Assembly: GCF_003945595.2 (NCBI RefSeq)
Contig: NW_024104620.1
Location: 372,001-436,000 of the forward strand
Source: Pipra filicauda
Taxonomy: Eukaryota; Chordata; Aves; Passeriformes; Pipridae
Direction: 5' to 3'
DNA length: 64,000 bases
In this document: positions 10,640 through 23,700 of the stretch, in pieces
Position numbering within the stretch: the stretch's first letter is position 1
Layout of the letters: each line of letters begins with the position of its first letter
The notes under the pieces: model-generated
Database searches by the model: none
What the model saw: the letters and a program-made list of their open reading frames with translations, nothing else
Told to the model about the DNA's origin: nothing
Made by a program: the position numbers and the translations under genes

Positions 10640-13600
10640 GTAAGTATAACACTTATTTGACCTCTAAACTGCTTTTTTTAAGAGCTTTTGTTGAATAACA
10701 CATGTAAAAATACTGAAGTGAGTCCGCTCATCTGAATTTGAATTTATTTAAAAGTGAAAATGTGGTTCTCTGTTGTCTTTAGCTCTGAGGAATAAAGGAG
10801 CTATTTTTTACCTGTTTCTTGCATACCATCATTATCTCCTCCAGCAAGCTTGAGATTCTTGGATTCAAGCATTTTTAATCTTAATGAATTATATTATCTT
10901 CTTCAGCCATCATCTTTGCCCCTCTTTCCCTCTCTTCTTTACCGAGCCTCCACCACTGCTATGTTCTGTAAATTAGTAGATGAGCTGAGAGATTATTGGA
11001 TTTTGTTGTTTAGTTGGAATACCAAAGGCATGTTTTGCTTGTTGGTGTTTGTAACCATACTGGATCGATGATCCTGGAGATTTATCTATTCTGATTGTAT
11101 TACCCAATGCAATTTTCTCTGTTCCATTCCTTAAGATACTGAGAGTTGTCTTTAGGGGCAGGCCCAAAGAATAACAGCAGTTATTGTTGCTTCTTTAGTC
11201 TATAAACATCCTTCCATTAAAAACAGAAGATGAGGGTCACAAGAAATTACTTTGTAGTCTTCTTAGTGTCTGCAGTTTTAGAACCTCGTTTTTTTTTTTG
11301 TCAATAACTTTAGATCAGCAAGCCTCCCGTGTGTTGTACAAATACCTATCAGCACAAAAGAAAACCAAATCTAAATTACTGACTTTGATTCTTCTATGCC
11401 TAGTCGAATTAGCTGTGTTTTATGATCCATAAATCCAGTAAATCCTACTTGAAGGAAGATATTGGAAGGTGTTCACTGCAGGCAGAAAAAGTGTGTTCTT
11501 ACAACCCCAGGATTTTCTAGAGCATTGGATCTTTCCAGTGTGATTTTAAGTGGGAGTAATGTGATCAACATTGCCGATTAGATTACTCTTAATCTCTTTT
11601 TTGAAGCAGGGGAGTAAATGGATATTCTAGTTTTTAGCAGCCTGCTAATAAAGATAATCCCATTTTCCACTGAGCTACAGTTGGTTGTCTGTCTGCCAGA
11701 GGTAATTGTCACTAGGCATTCACATCCAGTACTGTGGTCACCATATGAAACTTTCTTATAAATTTTAAATGTTTCTTCCTGTTTGCTTTCAGTGTCCTAC
11801 TTGGTATATTCTATAACAAAGATAAGGAAATATACCATGATACTGAGATTATTAGATTAGCTGTTCAATTTTTCTTTTCTATTTCATAGAATCATTAAAT
11901 CTTGAATTATCAATCCTCTTTTCATTGATTCCTATTTTGTGGTAATGGCTGATGTTTTCTGGATTAGGAGAGCAGAACTGGATTTAATTCTAAATACCTT
12001 AGGTAGAGTAGTAGTTTTTGTCAGACTTTTGAATTAAGAATATTTTATTGCCTTTCTTCTACAATACTGGATTTGATGGAATGGAAAGGAGCCTCATCAA
12101 GTCCATGGCCTTGCTGAAAGATATATAGGGTGCATTTGTCCTTCGTGAGAGACTTTTGCCCAATCTTTTACTGAAGACTGCAGAAGATGCCCCAGCATAT
12201 TGTTTTATGTACCTAAGATTTTCTTTAAAGTGTTTTTCTTGGCCTAGTTTCTTGCAAAGTGCCTATTATTGCTTATCTAGTATGGTTCTGGGGAACAAAT
12301 TACTTTCTTCTCCTCTCTACCAAACTCTAGGATGTCTTATATACTGCTTTTACTTCAATTTGTTTTTTAAAAAATAAATTTAGGAGTTTGAATCATTACA
12401 TACAAAATTCAGGTTTTGTACACCTTTCATCAAACTTCTTGCATTTGCTGTGAATCTCTCTAATTACTTGATCCTTTGTCTAAAGTTCAGTGTCCAAAAC
12501 AGGGTCCAGAGTCTAGCAGAGACTACAAAATTGATTAAAGCAGGAGAATTAATTCATAGCTTCATGCATGCTGTCTCCTATTTCAGGATCCTCTTGCAAT
12601 CATTTTTTTTTCTCTCAGCATCCTGAGTTACCTCATAAGTTTTGTCATCAAAATATTTTTAACTTGAAAACACTAAGTGTAGTATAACAGTATAATTGTG
12701 TGTTTCTGTTTAATTAATTCCAGTAAAAAAAATTATCAAAAATAAAGCTGCTGTATAGCCCGTGTTCTTTACAAACTTTGTTTTCTCTCTCAGTTGTATT
12801 TAATGTCAGTAGAAATATTTGTTTGTCTTTAAAGAAGTGTTTCTTACTAGACATGTGCAGGTCAGCTCAGTCTGGTTTATGCAGACCAGACTCAAATACA
12901 AATGATTTAAAATGTTTTTATTCACTTCAGTTTGGAATAGAGTAGTAGAATAACCCTCTGCCTTCAGAACAGTCTCTTGGTAAGAGTGCTTTATATAGTC
13001 TTTCTGGGTGAACTTGAACCCTGAGGTAATTTTTGGTAATTGCAAATCAGGTTTCTAGAACTGTTATCCCGAAAGGATGACCCTGCTGCTTTGGGGAGGG
13101 AGTATTTCTGAAATACTGCTTTGTACAGCTGAGCTCTGTAGCACCAGTGACTTTTGGTAGTACTTGCTTTATCTCTGGTATAATTGGTGCTGTAAATAGC
13201 ATGAATATAGCAAAACAGATCTCATTTTTGAGTGCACCTTATTTTCAAACAGAAGAATGCCTGGACATGCTGGGTTTTTCAGCTCTGAAGTTGGGATATT
13301 TTAATGCAGTTTATGTGCAATGAAACAACATAAAATTAGTAGCTTAATATAGTTAGAGAAGTGCAGCCCATTGCCTTTCTTAGCACCCACATCCTCCATA
13401 CAGCATGTAAGAATCTGGTATTTTTTCATTTTTTTATACAGTCTCTCTAGCAATGACTCATTCCCATATGCCAAAAATCCAACTGGCTTTTTTCTCGAAA
13501 TAAATTAACATGACAGCTATCCTGAAAAATGAGCAGAGTTCCTGCTTCATGTATGTTCTCTAGAATACATCTGTTTTAGGAGGGTTATTTTCTAACTTAA

Positions 13601-15401
13601 GTTTTTGCATTTTAAATGCAAGTACTCTGGGGCCTGAAAGTTCATGTGTGTCCGTCTCTGAGGATTTCCATGGGCAGATAGGAGCTGTCCTGCTCCTGAG
13701 CTGGACAAATGTCAGGACAGACTGGAGTCTGTGTGTCTGTGCTGGCACATTGCAGTGCCAGAGCTCAGGGCACCTACAGAGCTTCCAAAGCAGAACTGGT
13801 TGGATTTCAACCACCCTGCTCCCAGGAAGGTGTCTGCAACCACTGCTTTTATGTACTCTGTATTTAACAGTTTGTGCTGCACTGGGTTGCTTGTTTAAAC
13901 AGAGCTGAAGTAGATGGAACTAGAGAAAAATTATAACATCAGATGGGAGAAGTGTATGAATAAATGTGTAAAATACTTCTACTAGGACACCCCAGTTAAG
14001 ATTGTGCTTCTACCCAATATTTATGGAAAAAAACTCCCTTTAAATAATCCTGGGTTACTTTTGTCTGATTTTTTTTATAAGCGCCAAAATGGTAACTTCT
14101 AATGTGTTACACAAAAAAAGAGTTTAATATGGATGTTTCTAAAGCAGTTTGCTACCCACCAGTCATCTTTTTAATTAGGCAGAGAATAGACTTATCAGTC
14201 TGACACCAATTTCAGGGCATGCTGTAATTCTCTGCAGCTTCACTGCTAAAGCTAGGTGACATTTTAGGAAGGAAGGGGGTAACAGAGTGAAAAACTGAAT
14301 TTAAAAGTACACCAAATTAAGATTTTATTTAAAATATACCCCTGATTTAATTAAAAAAAAGTTTTGTCATTTTCAGAAGTAATTATTTCACTTTAGAAAT
14401 GCTAAGGCATTGTATGCAAAAATAAATAAAAAAAATATTGAAAGACATTTAAACCATGAAGTGAAACAAATGGAGAATATGGTAGGGTAAACAATTGAGG
14501 TATTCCTACATATATTAAAATGTCAGTTCAGCATAACTGGTATTAATTACATTTATTTCTAGGTTTTAAATCTTTAGCAGTTCTTTTCTGCTGCATTTCA
14601 GGGATTAATTTCACCACTTGAAGCTTTGATCTCTCATACCATTTCTGCACACATTTGCAGCCTTTGCTACGATCTTTTTTCTGACTTATTTTATTCCTGA
14701 ATCACATAAATATTTTTTGTTTTCCCTGCTTTCTGGTTTAGCTTTCTGATGCATCACATTTCCTGCCCTGATTCAGAGACCCTGTGTGTACTGGACATAG
14801 TTCCATGTATCCCTGTGAACCATTAGTGTTACATATCTTAAATCTGGATACAGGAAAAAGAGGAAACAGAGCACTTTGAGCTTATATGATTTGACAAACT
14901 CCAGTAATGCTGAAGTTTTTCAGTAGCTTTATCCCATTTTTCATTTCCCTGTACTCAAGTACCTGGCCAAAAGCTGTATATTTGAGAGGAATTTTGTTTT
15001 AAGGCCTGCCAAGAAATAAGAGGGTTTTTATTACTGAATGATTCATCAGTGCAGAAGTCGTTTTGGTCCTGCTGGCGTATTTTGTATGATGCAGAGATAA
15101 TTGCCACTGTTGTAAAATATTTTCATTGAGAACAGTTGACATAAAACACTGTACAGAAACTGATCTGTCAGCTTTGTTGTTTGGTGAATCATAATGTGTT
15201 GTATATTTTGACTTTCTTTTTGCTTGAAAGATCTCTGTGAAGGTTTAAAAAAATGTAATTTCGATCAATTTGTACTTTGAAATACAAAGGTAGCATTTCA
15301 TATGAGAGTTTAAATGTTGCTGGGTCTTTTTTCTAGTTCCCAAATTAATGAATACTTCAGAGAAATGAGCAATATATAAGAAATACGTAAATGTATTTTG
15401 G

Positions 15402-15481
15402 GGACTAAATTCTTTCATCTTTTAAAGCCAAAAAGTGGTTGGAGCTAAGTTCTTTAGCCTTTTGAGGACTAAATTCTTTCA
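15402..15481. repeat. Short direct repeats (16 bases, two exact copies plus one decayed)
   Basis: The 16-mer ggactaaattctttca occurs exactly at 15,402-15,417 and again at 15,466-15,481. A degenerate copy, ggagctaagttcttta, lies between them at 15,441-15,456. The spacings are 39 and 25 bases. The pattern suggests small local duplications rather than a known element. Confidence 0.8.
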
Positions 15482-16620
15482 CGTGGGAAATGTTGAAAAC
15501 TGGGGAAAACAAAGCCATTATTAACGTTAACTTTTGCAGCCAACTCCCTTCTCTGCCACCCATGAGGTTGTGTTTTTTCCTCAGCATGTACAAGCCTGGT
15601 GATACAATATGCAGTGATAAGAGTTCATGTGTTTATAACACAATTGCACATGGTGTGGAAGCACATCCTGTATAAATCTTTTCTGAAATATTGTTTCTGG
15701 GGGGTAGAAGAACATCAGGTCAGCAGCTTTGGAGCCATATAATCCAGTTCATTTGCAGTGGAGCCAGTGGCCAGTGTGATGGCCATAAAGTTCCTGCCCA
15801 GGCCATGTCAAAGGTCTGGCAGGCTGCATTTTGGAAACGTAACTTCTAGGATGTACGTGGTATAACGTGCTGTCTTCTTCACACTGAGACTTCTTCTGCC
15901 TGTTCTCTACTACGGGCCTTTTTTTTGAAAGGAGACGCTTGTAAATGAAGTGATTTCTTTTTCAAGTCATTAATAGGAGTTTAAATAAAGAGTGAGTGTG
16001 ATTCTCTCATCCCAGGCTCTTTGTGATCCAGTGCCAGAGTTTCTCTCTGTTGTATGCTGGGTTTTGCAGGCATTTGACTACTATATTGTTTCTTCAAAAG
16101 TCTGTGATAAAATGTTTCATAAACAAATAAATGGTCTGTCTGACTGCAAGAGCTCAGCAAATTAAACTGTTTTCAATGCTTCTCCAGTAGGTCTAAGAGC
16201 AGAACCTGGAGCCTAAATACAATTGTCCAAAGACAGTGTAGTGTTCTGCTCTGATCTTCTTGGCATGTGGCCCTCAGCTGCTGCACTTGATTTTGTGGTA
16301 ATGGTTGAGAACTTCAGAAAATAGATGAAGAATCCTCTCTTCTTCTGCCTAAATTCTACTTCAGAGCCTTAGGAAATGCAGGTGACCACTGTAGCATTCC
16401 AATAAGCTCTACTTGGATGCCAAAGCATAACTTCATTCTGTAAGAACAAAGAAAACCAAAATAAGCTCCAGGGTTGTTATTTGAATGTCTGATATATCCT
16501 TGAATTTTCTGTTCATGATGTCTTTGTGAATGTAATATGAACAGAAACGTTTGAAATTAAAATGTACCTTCAGTTTTTACACCATCTGCAGTTGCAAAGA
16601 CAAAACACGTGTTAATTATC

Positions 16621-16664
16621 ATAGATATAGATATATATATATTCTTAAATATACATATATATGT
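16621..16664. repeat. AT-rich microsatellite
   Basis: The stretch consists of (ata)(gat) and (at)n tracts, ending 32 bases before the exon at 16,697. It sits upstream of the polypyrimidine tract of that exon's acceptor. Confidence 0.8.
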
Positions 16665-16696
16665 GTACCTACAGTAAATTTGTTTTTCTCTTTTAG

Positions 16697-16830
16697 GTGT
16701 ATGCTAAGAGTTCTGGATTCCTTTGGAACTGAACCAGAGTTTAACCATGCCCACTATGCCCAGTCTAAAGGCCACAAGACACCATGGGGAAAGTGGAACC
16801 TTAATCCACAGCAGTTTTATACAATGTTCC
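16697..16830 (+). CDS. MGAT5: MGAT5 coding exon, human residues 371-416
   Basis: The exon is 134 bases and starts by completing a Gln codon, then C-M-L-R-V-L-D-S-F-G-T-E-P-E-F-N-H. It continues Y-A-Q-S-K-G-H-K-T-P-W-G-K-W-N-L-N-P, one of the most conserved stretches of the enzyme. It ends T-M-F plus the first base of a Pro codon at a gtaagt donor. Differences from human are minimal (His for Asn in the N-H-A-x-Y segment). Confidence 0.97.
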
Positions 16831-19800
16831 GTAAGTACCCCTCTGTTTATAAATAATTTAGAACTTTAAAAAAAGGAGTGCTGTCATTAAGAAGAATCTT
16901 TTTATCGGGAAAGATGAATTCATGGTTTAATAAAATGCAACTGCTAAATGGGCAGAATCATGTAGGTAAGTGTCTGTGGGCTGTGCTAAAGCTCTGTCAT
17001 GCTTTTATCCAACAATCAGAAAATAAGAATATCAACCTAATATAAAGAGTGGTAAGGAACTTTATTCTCTGGATGCCTGTGGAAAGCAGTGCTTGGCTTT
17101 TCTCTCAAGTGTCAGTGAGCTTTTGTTAGTTTTGACTTCTCTAATCTCACAATGGAGCAATAGATTTTTGACAGACTTGCTCGATTACATTTTTATAAAC
17201 TGCACTCCTGCATTTCATCGTGTTGAACAGAAGTTTGTAACTATGTTAGCTATAGTGTTCTATTTCTGCTTCTGTCCCTCAGCAAGTGAGAAGCGCCATT
17301 CCTTTGCAATTTCTTTGCATTCAGGATTGATAAATGCCCAGCAAAAAAAACTTTTTTGCCTCTACTTTTTTGTGGCTTTCACAAAATTATTACCTAATGG
17401 GTTTTCATGTTGTGAGTATTTATCCTGAGGGGAGCTGATTAACATTTAATTGCCAGCAATGTACAAAGCTGTTGAAAAATAAGTGGTAGATTTCAGCATT
17501 GCTGTAGATCTTCCAAGCATCAATAAATATCTTCCAAAAAATCCCACAACCAAACCTAAAAAAGAAACAAAACAAACAAAAAATAATATAAATTCTCTAT
17601 AAATTGGGTCAGATTAAATGATTACTGTGACCTGCTCTAGACCTAGTCTTTATGGCACTAGGTTCTAGAATCAAAGGGTCTTTCTCTTGCACATGGTAGT
17701 AGTAGTTTAAGTGTGTTATCTCTGAAAGGTGCAGAAAGTCACTACTGCCAGCTGGCTGGAGGGTAAGTGAGGCTTAGGGCAGTGTATGTTGTGTGCAGCA
17801 GCTGCTCAGCCCAAATCTGTAAGGAAACACTTGGTAATGACCAGCCAACCTCCACAGTTTGGTGCTGATCCTCGTCTGAGACTCAGGCCAGGGCACGCAC
17901 TGTTCCCTCTCATCAGACTTCATAGTCAAGTCTTTCAAACTTTTCTGCTTTTCACAGCAGAATTATACATACTGCTGTCTGCTTGACACGCTTTTGATTT
18001 CAGTTGCCCTGTAAAATTCTTGAGAGAGGCATATTTTGTCTGTCAACATTCGCTCCGCAAGTTTTTCAGGAGAAATATAAGTGAAGGTTGTTCGAAAGAT
18101 AAAAGACTGCATTCACAGTTGTTTGGAAGCAAGTAACAAAACATGTGGTGGTGAAATGTGACTTGGAAGTGGTTGCAGAGTTTGTCTCTGGACATTAGTT
18201 AGCAGAGCTTGTTCCGTATCCACATTTGCTAATATTTATTGGTGTATGTCCTAAACGGAAAAGGAGCTCAGTCGTGCTTTATTTAAGTAGTCCAGCTGTT
18301 GGGAAATTTGTGTGTGAGGTCCTGTTCAAGATAACACCAAGGGTGGTGATGCACTTGAGGAAAATAGTTGGATGAATACTTGTGGTACAGCTGTGTGCGT
18401 GCACCACTCAGTCCCACTCCATGAAATGCAGAAGAAAGTAAATCTCTCTAGAGATCTCTTTTGTGGCAGTACAGACTGCTGTTACAGCCTCTCGTTCAGA
18501 GAAAATCACTTCATAATGAATTTTCCAAAGCATATGACTATATTGGAATCTTAATAAGTAACCGTTTCCAATTTTTGCTACTGGAAATGACTGTGGGTCT
18601 TCCTTTGCAGGAAAAGTGGTAAATAGATTGCAGGCAAACTCATTCTGAAACACGAGTGGTTCCAGTGCTGTAGATTGTTCAAGGATCTTACTTTTTTTTT
18701 TACTAGGTGCAGAAGAGTTGGCGTGTTTTTTAATATTTAAAGTTTATATTTGTTGTTTGTTCTCTGCTGCAGAGATAACACCATCTTTATGAGGTTGTGA
18801 TTAAAAGTGCATATTATGCATCAGTAAAGATTTTATGGCAGATTGGAACCCTGGACAACTTCCCAAGAACCCCAGACTCTATTATGTTTTTAGAACTCTG
18901 ATTATAAGGGCAGAAAATTATTACTGAGCAACAAGAATGTCATATTCAAACCTGTGGCATATTACCAAGTGCTTGACTGTTCTCTGAGGGTTTTTTATAT
19001 TTTTGGTTTCTTTTTTTTTTTTTTTAAGTTCAAATACTTTTACGCAAAATACTGGCACTGGTACTTTTAAAACTGCATGACCTTGCTTAAAAATCCATCT
19101 GAGTGCTTCCTGTCAGTGATGTTTGAGGCACTGAATTCCACCAGTTCTGAATCTAACTTTAACAAAGGTTTATTTTTCTTTTGAGAGTGTACTGCCTTGC
19201 CTCTCCTTTGAATGCAGTCTCTTATCCAAAAATATGAAAGGATGGAAAAATGCCCCTTTTCAGGCATATTTGCTATGTGCCATTTCCTATGCAAAATTCT
19301 AAAAAGTCCTTGGGTCTAAGTGAGTGCAGAACAGTTGCTGAGGCATTTTTTGTGAAAAACAGTGTCATTTGAAAGACTAAATGTAATGCAGAGGGATGTG
19401 TGCACAGTGTATGGTTTCTGTCTTTTACTGCATTATCCAGTTGGCTAATTTTCAGGAATCAAAAAGCAAAACCTCATAATTGCAATAAAATTGTTTTTTT
19501 TAATAACTCTGACTATAAATTTAACATTGCATGTAGCGTGAGTGCCTAGGGTTTTGTCTTTGGGGTTGTTTGTTTGTTTGTTTTTGGTTTGGATTCTTTA
19601 ACTTTGCAAAATGTGCTTAATAATTGTCAGCTTGTGTGCCAGAATTACAAGGGAGACTTATAGGGGAGATCCTGTGTTTATTGCAGCCTTTTTGTGTGAG
19701 GTTATGATACTTTTCAGAGAGGCCAAAAAAACCCACACGTTGGAGTAACTTTTATATAGTAGGCATGGATGTTTGCCTGAAGCCTTGAATGTTGGAGTCC

Positions 19801-20640
19801 ATCCCTGGAATTAAACACCCTGTCCACAAAAAAAACCCAAAACAAAACAACAGTTTTAATGAGCCTAAATGTCCATGTCTCTGTAGAAGGAGAACAGTGG
19901 CCAGTGTTGCTGGAAGTCACTGCTGGAAAAAGACCAACAGAAGCTAAAAATAATATAGAAAAAACTATGAGTAAATTGCTTATCATTTGTGTTGTCTGGG
20001 CGTTGGATTAAGAACAGTTTTGCCAACTTCACTTGCTACCTTTCAATATTTTATGATTGCTATATCTGGGTGAATTAGGCAATGAAATTCATATTCTGAT
20101 TTACATAGTGTGACTTTGTCAGCCAGTAATTAGCATGGATACATAATACACAATTAGTTGGATGGCTGGTGTTAGCAATTCTGGTGTAAGAGGTGAACCC
20201 AAGAAATTCGGTAAAATTTATTTATGCCATTGAGCGACAAACAGCTTTGATAACAAGCATAAATCCAGGGGGTTTTCAAATTGTTGGTATTGCATCTCTG
20301 AGATTGTCAGGCTAGATTTCTTCTGTTTCTTTTATCTCTAATAATAAAATAAAGCTTAGCACACACAGAAAAAATCATTATCGTTGGAATCGGCCCAGCT
20401 GCAGAATTTTTATTATCAGAAACAAGGCAGAAAATAGCTACTTACTTCAGTAGGCACATGGGCAGAAATATAAGAACTGGTTTTGATAATAAAGCAAGCA
20501 AATTTATCTTTCAGTATTAACATGAAGGAGATGATCTGTTGAATAATATGTTTCTTATAACTTCCTTTCTGACAACATTCACTCTATTGTAACATTAGCT
20601 GGTACTTTCAGAGGTGTTGAATATGCTCTGTTTCTTACAG
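16831..20640 (+). other. MGAT5: MGAT5 intron, 3.8 kb
   Basis: This AT-rich intron has donor gtaagt and acceptor ttcttacag. It holds a T run at 19,011-19,025, a (TTTG)n tract at 19,565-19,585, and a possible conserved noncoding block at about 20,090-20,470, described in the findings. No RNA gene or coding sequence was recognised. Confidence 0.88.
19565..19585. repeat. (TTTG)n microsatellite
   Basis: About four tandem gttt units are followed by a T run. It is a simple sequence repeat inside an intron. Confidence 0.75.
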
Positions 20641-20774
20641 CTCACACTCCAGATAACAGCTTCCTTGGATTTGTGGTTGAGCAGCACCTGAATTCCAGTG
20701 ACATTAAGCATATTAATGACATCAAAAGGCAGAATCAATCTCTCGTCTATGGCAAAGTAGATAATTTCTGGAAG
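20641..20774 (+). CDS. MGAT5: MGAT5 coding exon, human residues 416-460
   Basis: The exon is 134 bases. It completes a Pro codon and reads H-T-P-D-N-S-F-L-G-F-V-V-E-Q-H-L, then N-S-S-D-I, then K-R-Q-N-Q-S-L-V-Y-G-K-V. N-S-S and N-Q-S are sequons at the positions of human N433 and N447. It ends F-W-K in phase 0 at a gtgagt donor. The middle (K-H-I-N-D-I) differs slightly from human. Confidence 0.97.
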
Positions 20775-23700
20775 GTGAGTTTTCTATACTCATATGCCTA
20801 AGCAAATTTATTTTGATCAGTAGAATAAAGCATAACTTTTAATTTAAAAGTATCCCTTCTGTCTAAACCCTTTTTCCTGAAAATAAATATATTTAAATAA
20901 TCCAGTTGAACATTTTGAAGTCTTTTTGATAGGAAACTTCTGACTAGAATTATGTGGATCCTTTGCTATTTATGTATACCTTCCTGACAGAATGAAAAAT
21001 ATGGTCTTGATATGACAATAATTTTGGAAAATGCAGAAGCTGGTAACCATAATGGGAAATTGAAGGTGTTGGAGTCTTTGTGACCTTTAATCAGTCATAA
21101 GAAAATGTGTATTTCAATTATTTCTTTTCTTATATCTGCAACCAAAAATATACTGCATTTTGAACTGGAAATTACATTTCACTAAAAGTCTTAGAAGTGA
21201 GCAATCTCATTTTCTCTCCTGTAATAATACCAGAGTTTTGTTTCTTTAATATTGCAGTTACTGTATTGTCTCCCACCTGCAGACCAGAGCAGCAGAAAAA
21301 CAACACCAAGATTGGGTCATATTTTCACCAAGTTAAAGTATATTGTGTTATTAAGTCACAGTGGTCCTTTTCTTTTGTCCACAGTCCTTTTTTGTGGCTC
21401 CTTCTTCCAGGCTGACACCCCTGGGAGTGTCTCTCTCATGCAGTTTCCAAAGAGATTGCTTACTAATAACTGAATTTCTTCCAAGTTACCTCTATCTCTG
21501 TGTACCCACATGCTCTGCATGCCCGTGTCCTCTGTGTGCCTTCCCTCTTGCCTAAAAGGACCTTATTTTAAGCCTCTTGTCAACTGAAAAAGGAACTGAT
21601 CAGGACATGTGCCATACATAAGACCAAACAATATGAGAGTGTGAGAGCACCCATGTCTTAAGTTTTCTTTTCTCTTCCTTGGCATGAGAATATTGGTCTT
21701 GCACGGTTTTCTGAACCACATCTAGTCTGACTGAGATTATACAGAGTAAATTCTTGAAAAATGATACCTACAAGTAAATGATCAATCTGTGAGGTAAAAC
21801 AAACCTAAAATTGAAGACAAGCAGTAAAATGTTGCCAGTGGTAGCAGAAAAGGTAGAGCTGAATGCTTGGCTTCTGTGCTGAGAAAAATATGTAATTAGT
21901 ACTGTGACGGTTCTTCTATTTGGCTCATGGTATAGAAGAAGTTATAATGCCCATCTACAGTCTCTTCTGTCTGCAGAGTGCTGGAGCAGAGCTGGGATCC
22001 TCTCTTCAAGTCTTTTTCTAGCTTAGGCTCTTGTACTTTTAGTTCCTGATCTCATTATCAGTCTCTCAGGAACAGTTGCTTGCCATAAGCGTCTAAACTT
22101 GCTGACCTGATTTGTAGTGCACATCAGCAGAACAACCTGTTGAATCCTAGTTGGATTTAAGGAACAAGATAGTTGCTTAGTCACTAGGGGTTTTTTTTCA
22201 CTGACATATATATCTTTCTCAGTTTATTTAGTCTGCATGAATTCAGAAATATGTATTAATAGTTGATATGCCCAGAGGGGAGATTTGTGACAGCCTAGTC
22301 TCAGATTCTGTATGGCACACTTATTCATGGACTCATTAAGACAAAAACATGGCTTTTTGGAAAAGAACATCCAATTTTGACTTTTAAATAGCACACAGTT
22401 TAAACCCCACTGTTTCCTCTGGTAAAGTTGTCAAATAATTGCCTTCTCCCTTAAGACTTTGCATTGTTTCTGCTACAAGTTTACATATAGTAATTTCCAG
22501 TCCTAGTAGGAGTTAGACTTTCTCTACTGGCCTGCTGATGTTTCTATTCTGTTTCCCTGTAGGAATATGTAGGTTGAGGTCAAAGTAACCTGGAGTCATC
22601 TCCTGAAAAGCCTGTATATGCTGAACCCCTGAGAGCTTTGTGCTTCCTAATCCTTAAGTGATCTCACATGTCTGTTTTCTCTGAACCTTCTCAGGATTAT
22701 TCACATTCCTCTTGAAATGTGAATGTTAGCAAAGGGCACGTGGGCCATACCAGCACCAAATCCAGAAGGAAATACTATGTGCATTGTTAGGCAGATTCCC
22801 TTTTCACCACTGGGAACTCGTGTTGAGACGACTTCTCTGCCAAACCCCTTGTATCATGTTTTAGAAGCGCTGCTTTTCAAGTCAGTACTCTGTTTCTCTT
22901 AGTATTGCCTGTCTTGTTTTTTCCAAGATATGTGATTGGATATCTGGCCATATTAAAATGGGTACTCTATGCTTGTAACATCGAGCACATTAAAACTGTG
23001 ACTTGCAGATTGTAACTGCAGTCATGCACATATGCACTCGTATATAAAGTGCAAATCACTGCAGACAGACTTTGAATCAGTTACAGTGTGGCTTGTCTTA
23101 TCTGGAGTGATAAAATCCAATTCTTGTGATCAAGAGAAAGCCTGAACTAATCTTGTGTCTGTGTAATTTGCTTATTTCACGTTTCCTTCATTTTCCCTGT
23201 TCAGTGCTCTTTTCATCTGCCACCATGTCTTGTAAGGAGCCAGACTAATCTATTTATCCTGCTCCTGTTCTTTATATTGAACATGGCCAATTAGCAAGAA
23301 GTGTAATCTCCACAGAATACACGTGTCACTGCTGGGTCTGATCAGTCATTAGAGAAGCACAATGTGGAGGGGAAAGCGTCCCACTTCCATAGACTGTGGT
23401 GTTTTTGAATAAATTGTTGTGAATAAATTGTTTAATTTTTAACCAAGCAGGTTGAAGTGGAACTGAAGTATGCATAGGACCATTTTTCCCTGGGGGTGGG
23501 GCTGGTATAACCAACTGCTGTCATGGTTTTATATAGCCATGGACATGGGTTCTTTTCTTGTGTGGCTATGCCTGACTCAGTAACATTCATCCCATATTAT
23601 AGTGAGCAAGTCTGGGTACGCCTTGCTGGAGGTCAGGAAGGATTTGTGCTGCAGAGAGCATAAGAGAAATCTTGTTTATTTTCCTCTAATAACTAAATCA

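Larger units (their letters stand above)
10640..16696 (+). other. MGAT5: MGAT5 intron, 6.1 kb
   Basis: This large AT-rich intron has donor gtaagt and acceptor ctcttttag. It contains the short direct repeats at 15,402-15,481 and an AT microsatellite at 16,621-16,664 shortly before the acceptor. A weak CR1-like trace near 11,885-12,110 is too decayed to call. The 84-86-codon frames near 13,560-13,910 lie on both strands and look like chance. Confidence 0.88.

Noticed and set aside
11885..12110. Possible old CR1 trace (tcatagaatcattaaatctt; cctcatcaagtccatggcct)
   Set aside because: Only isolated short matches remain. They are too decayed to separate from chance without a consensus alignment.
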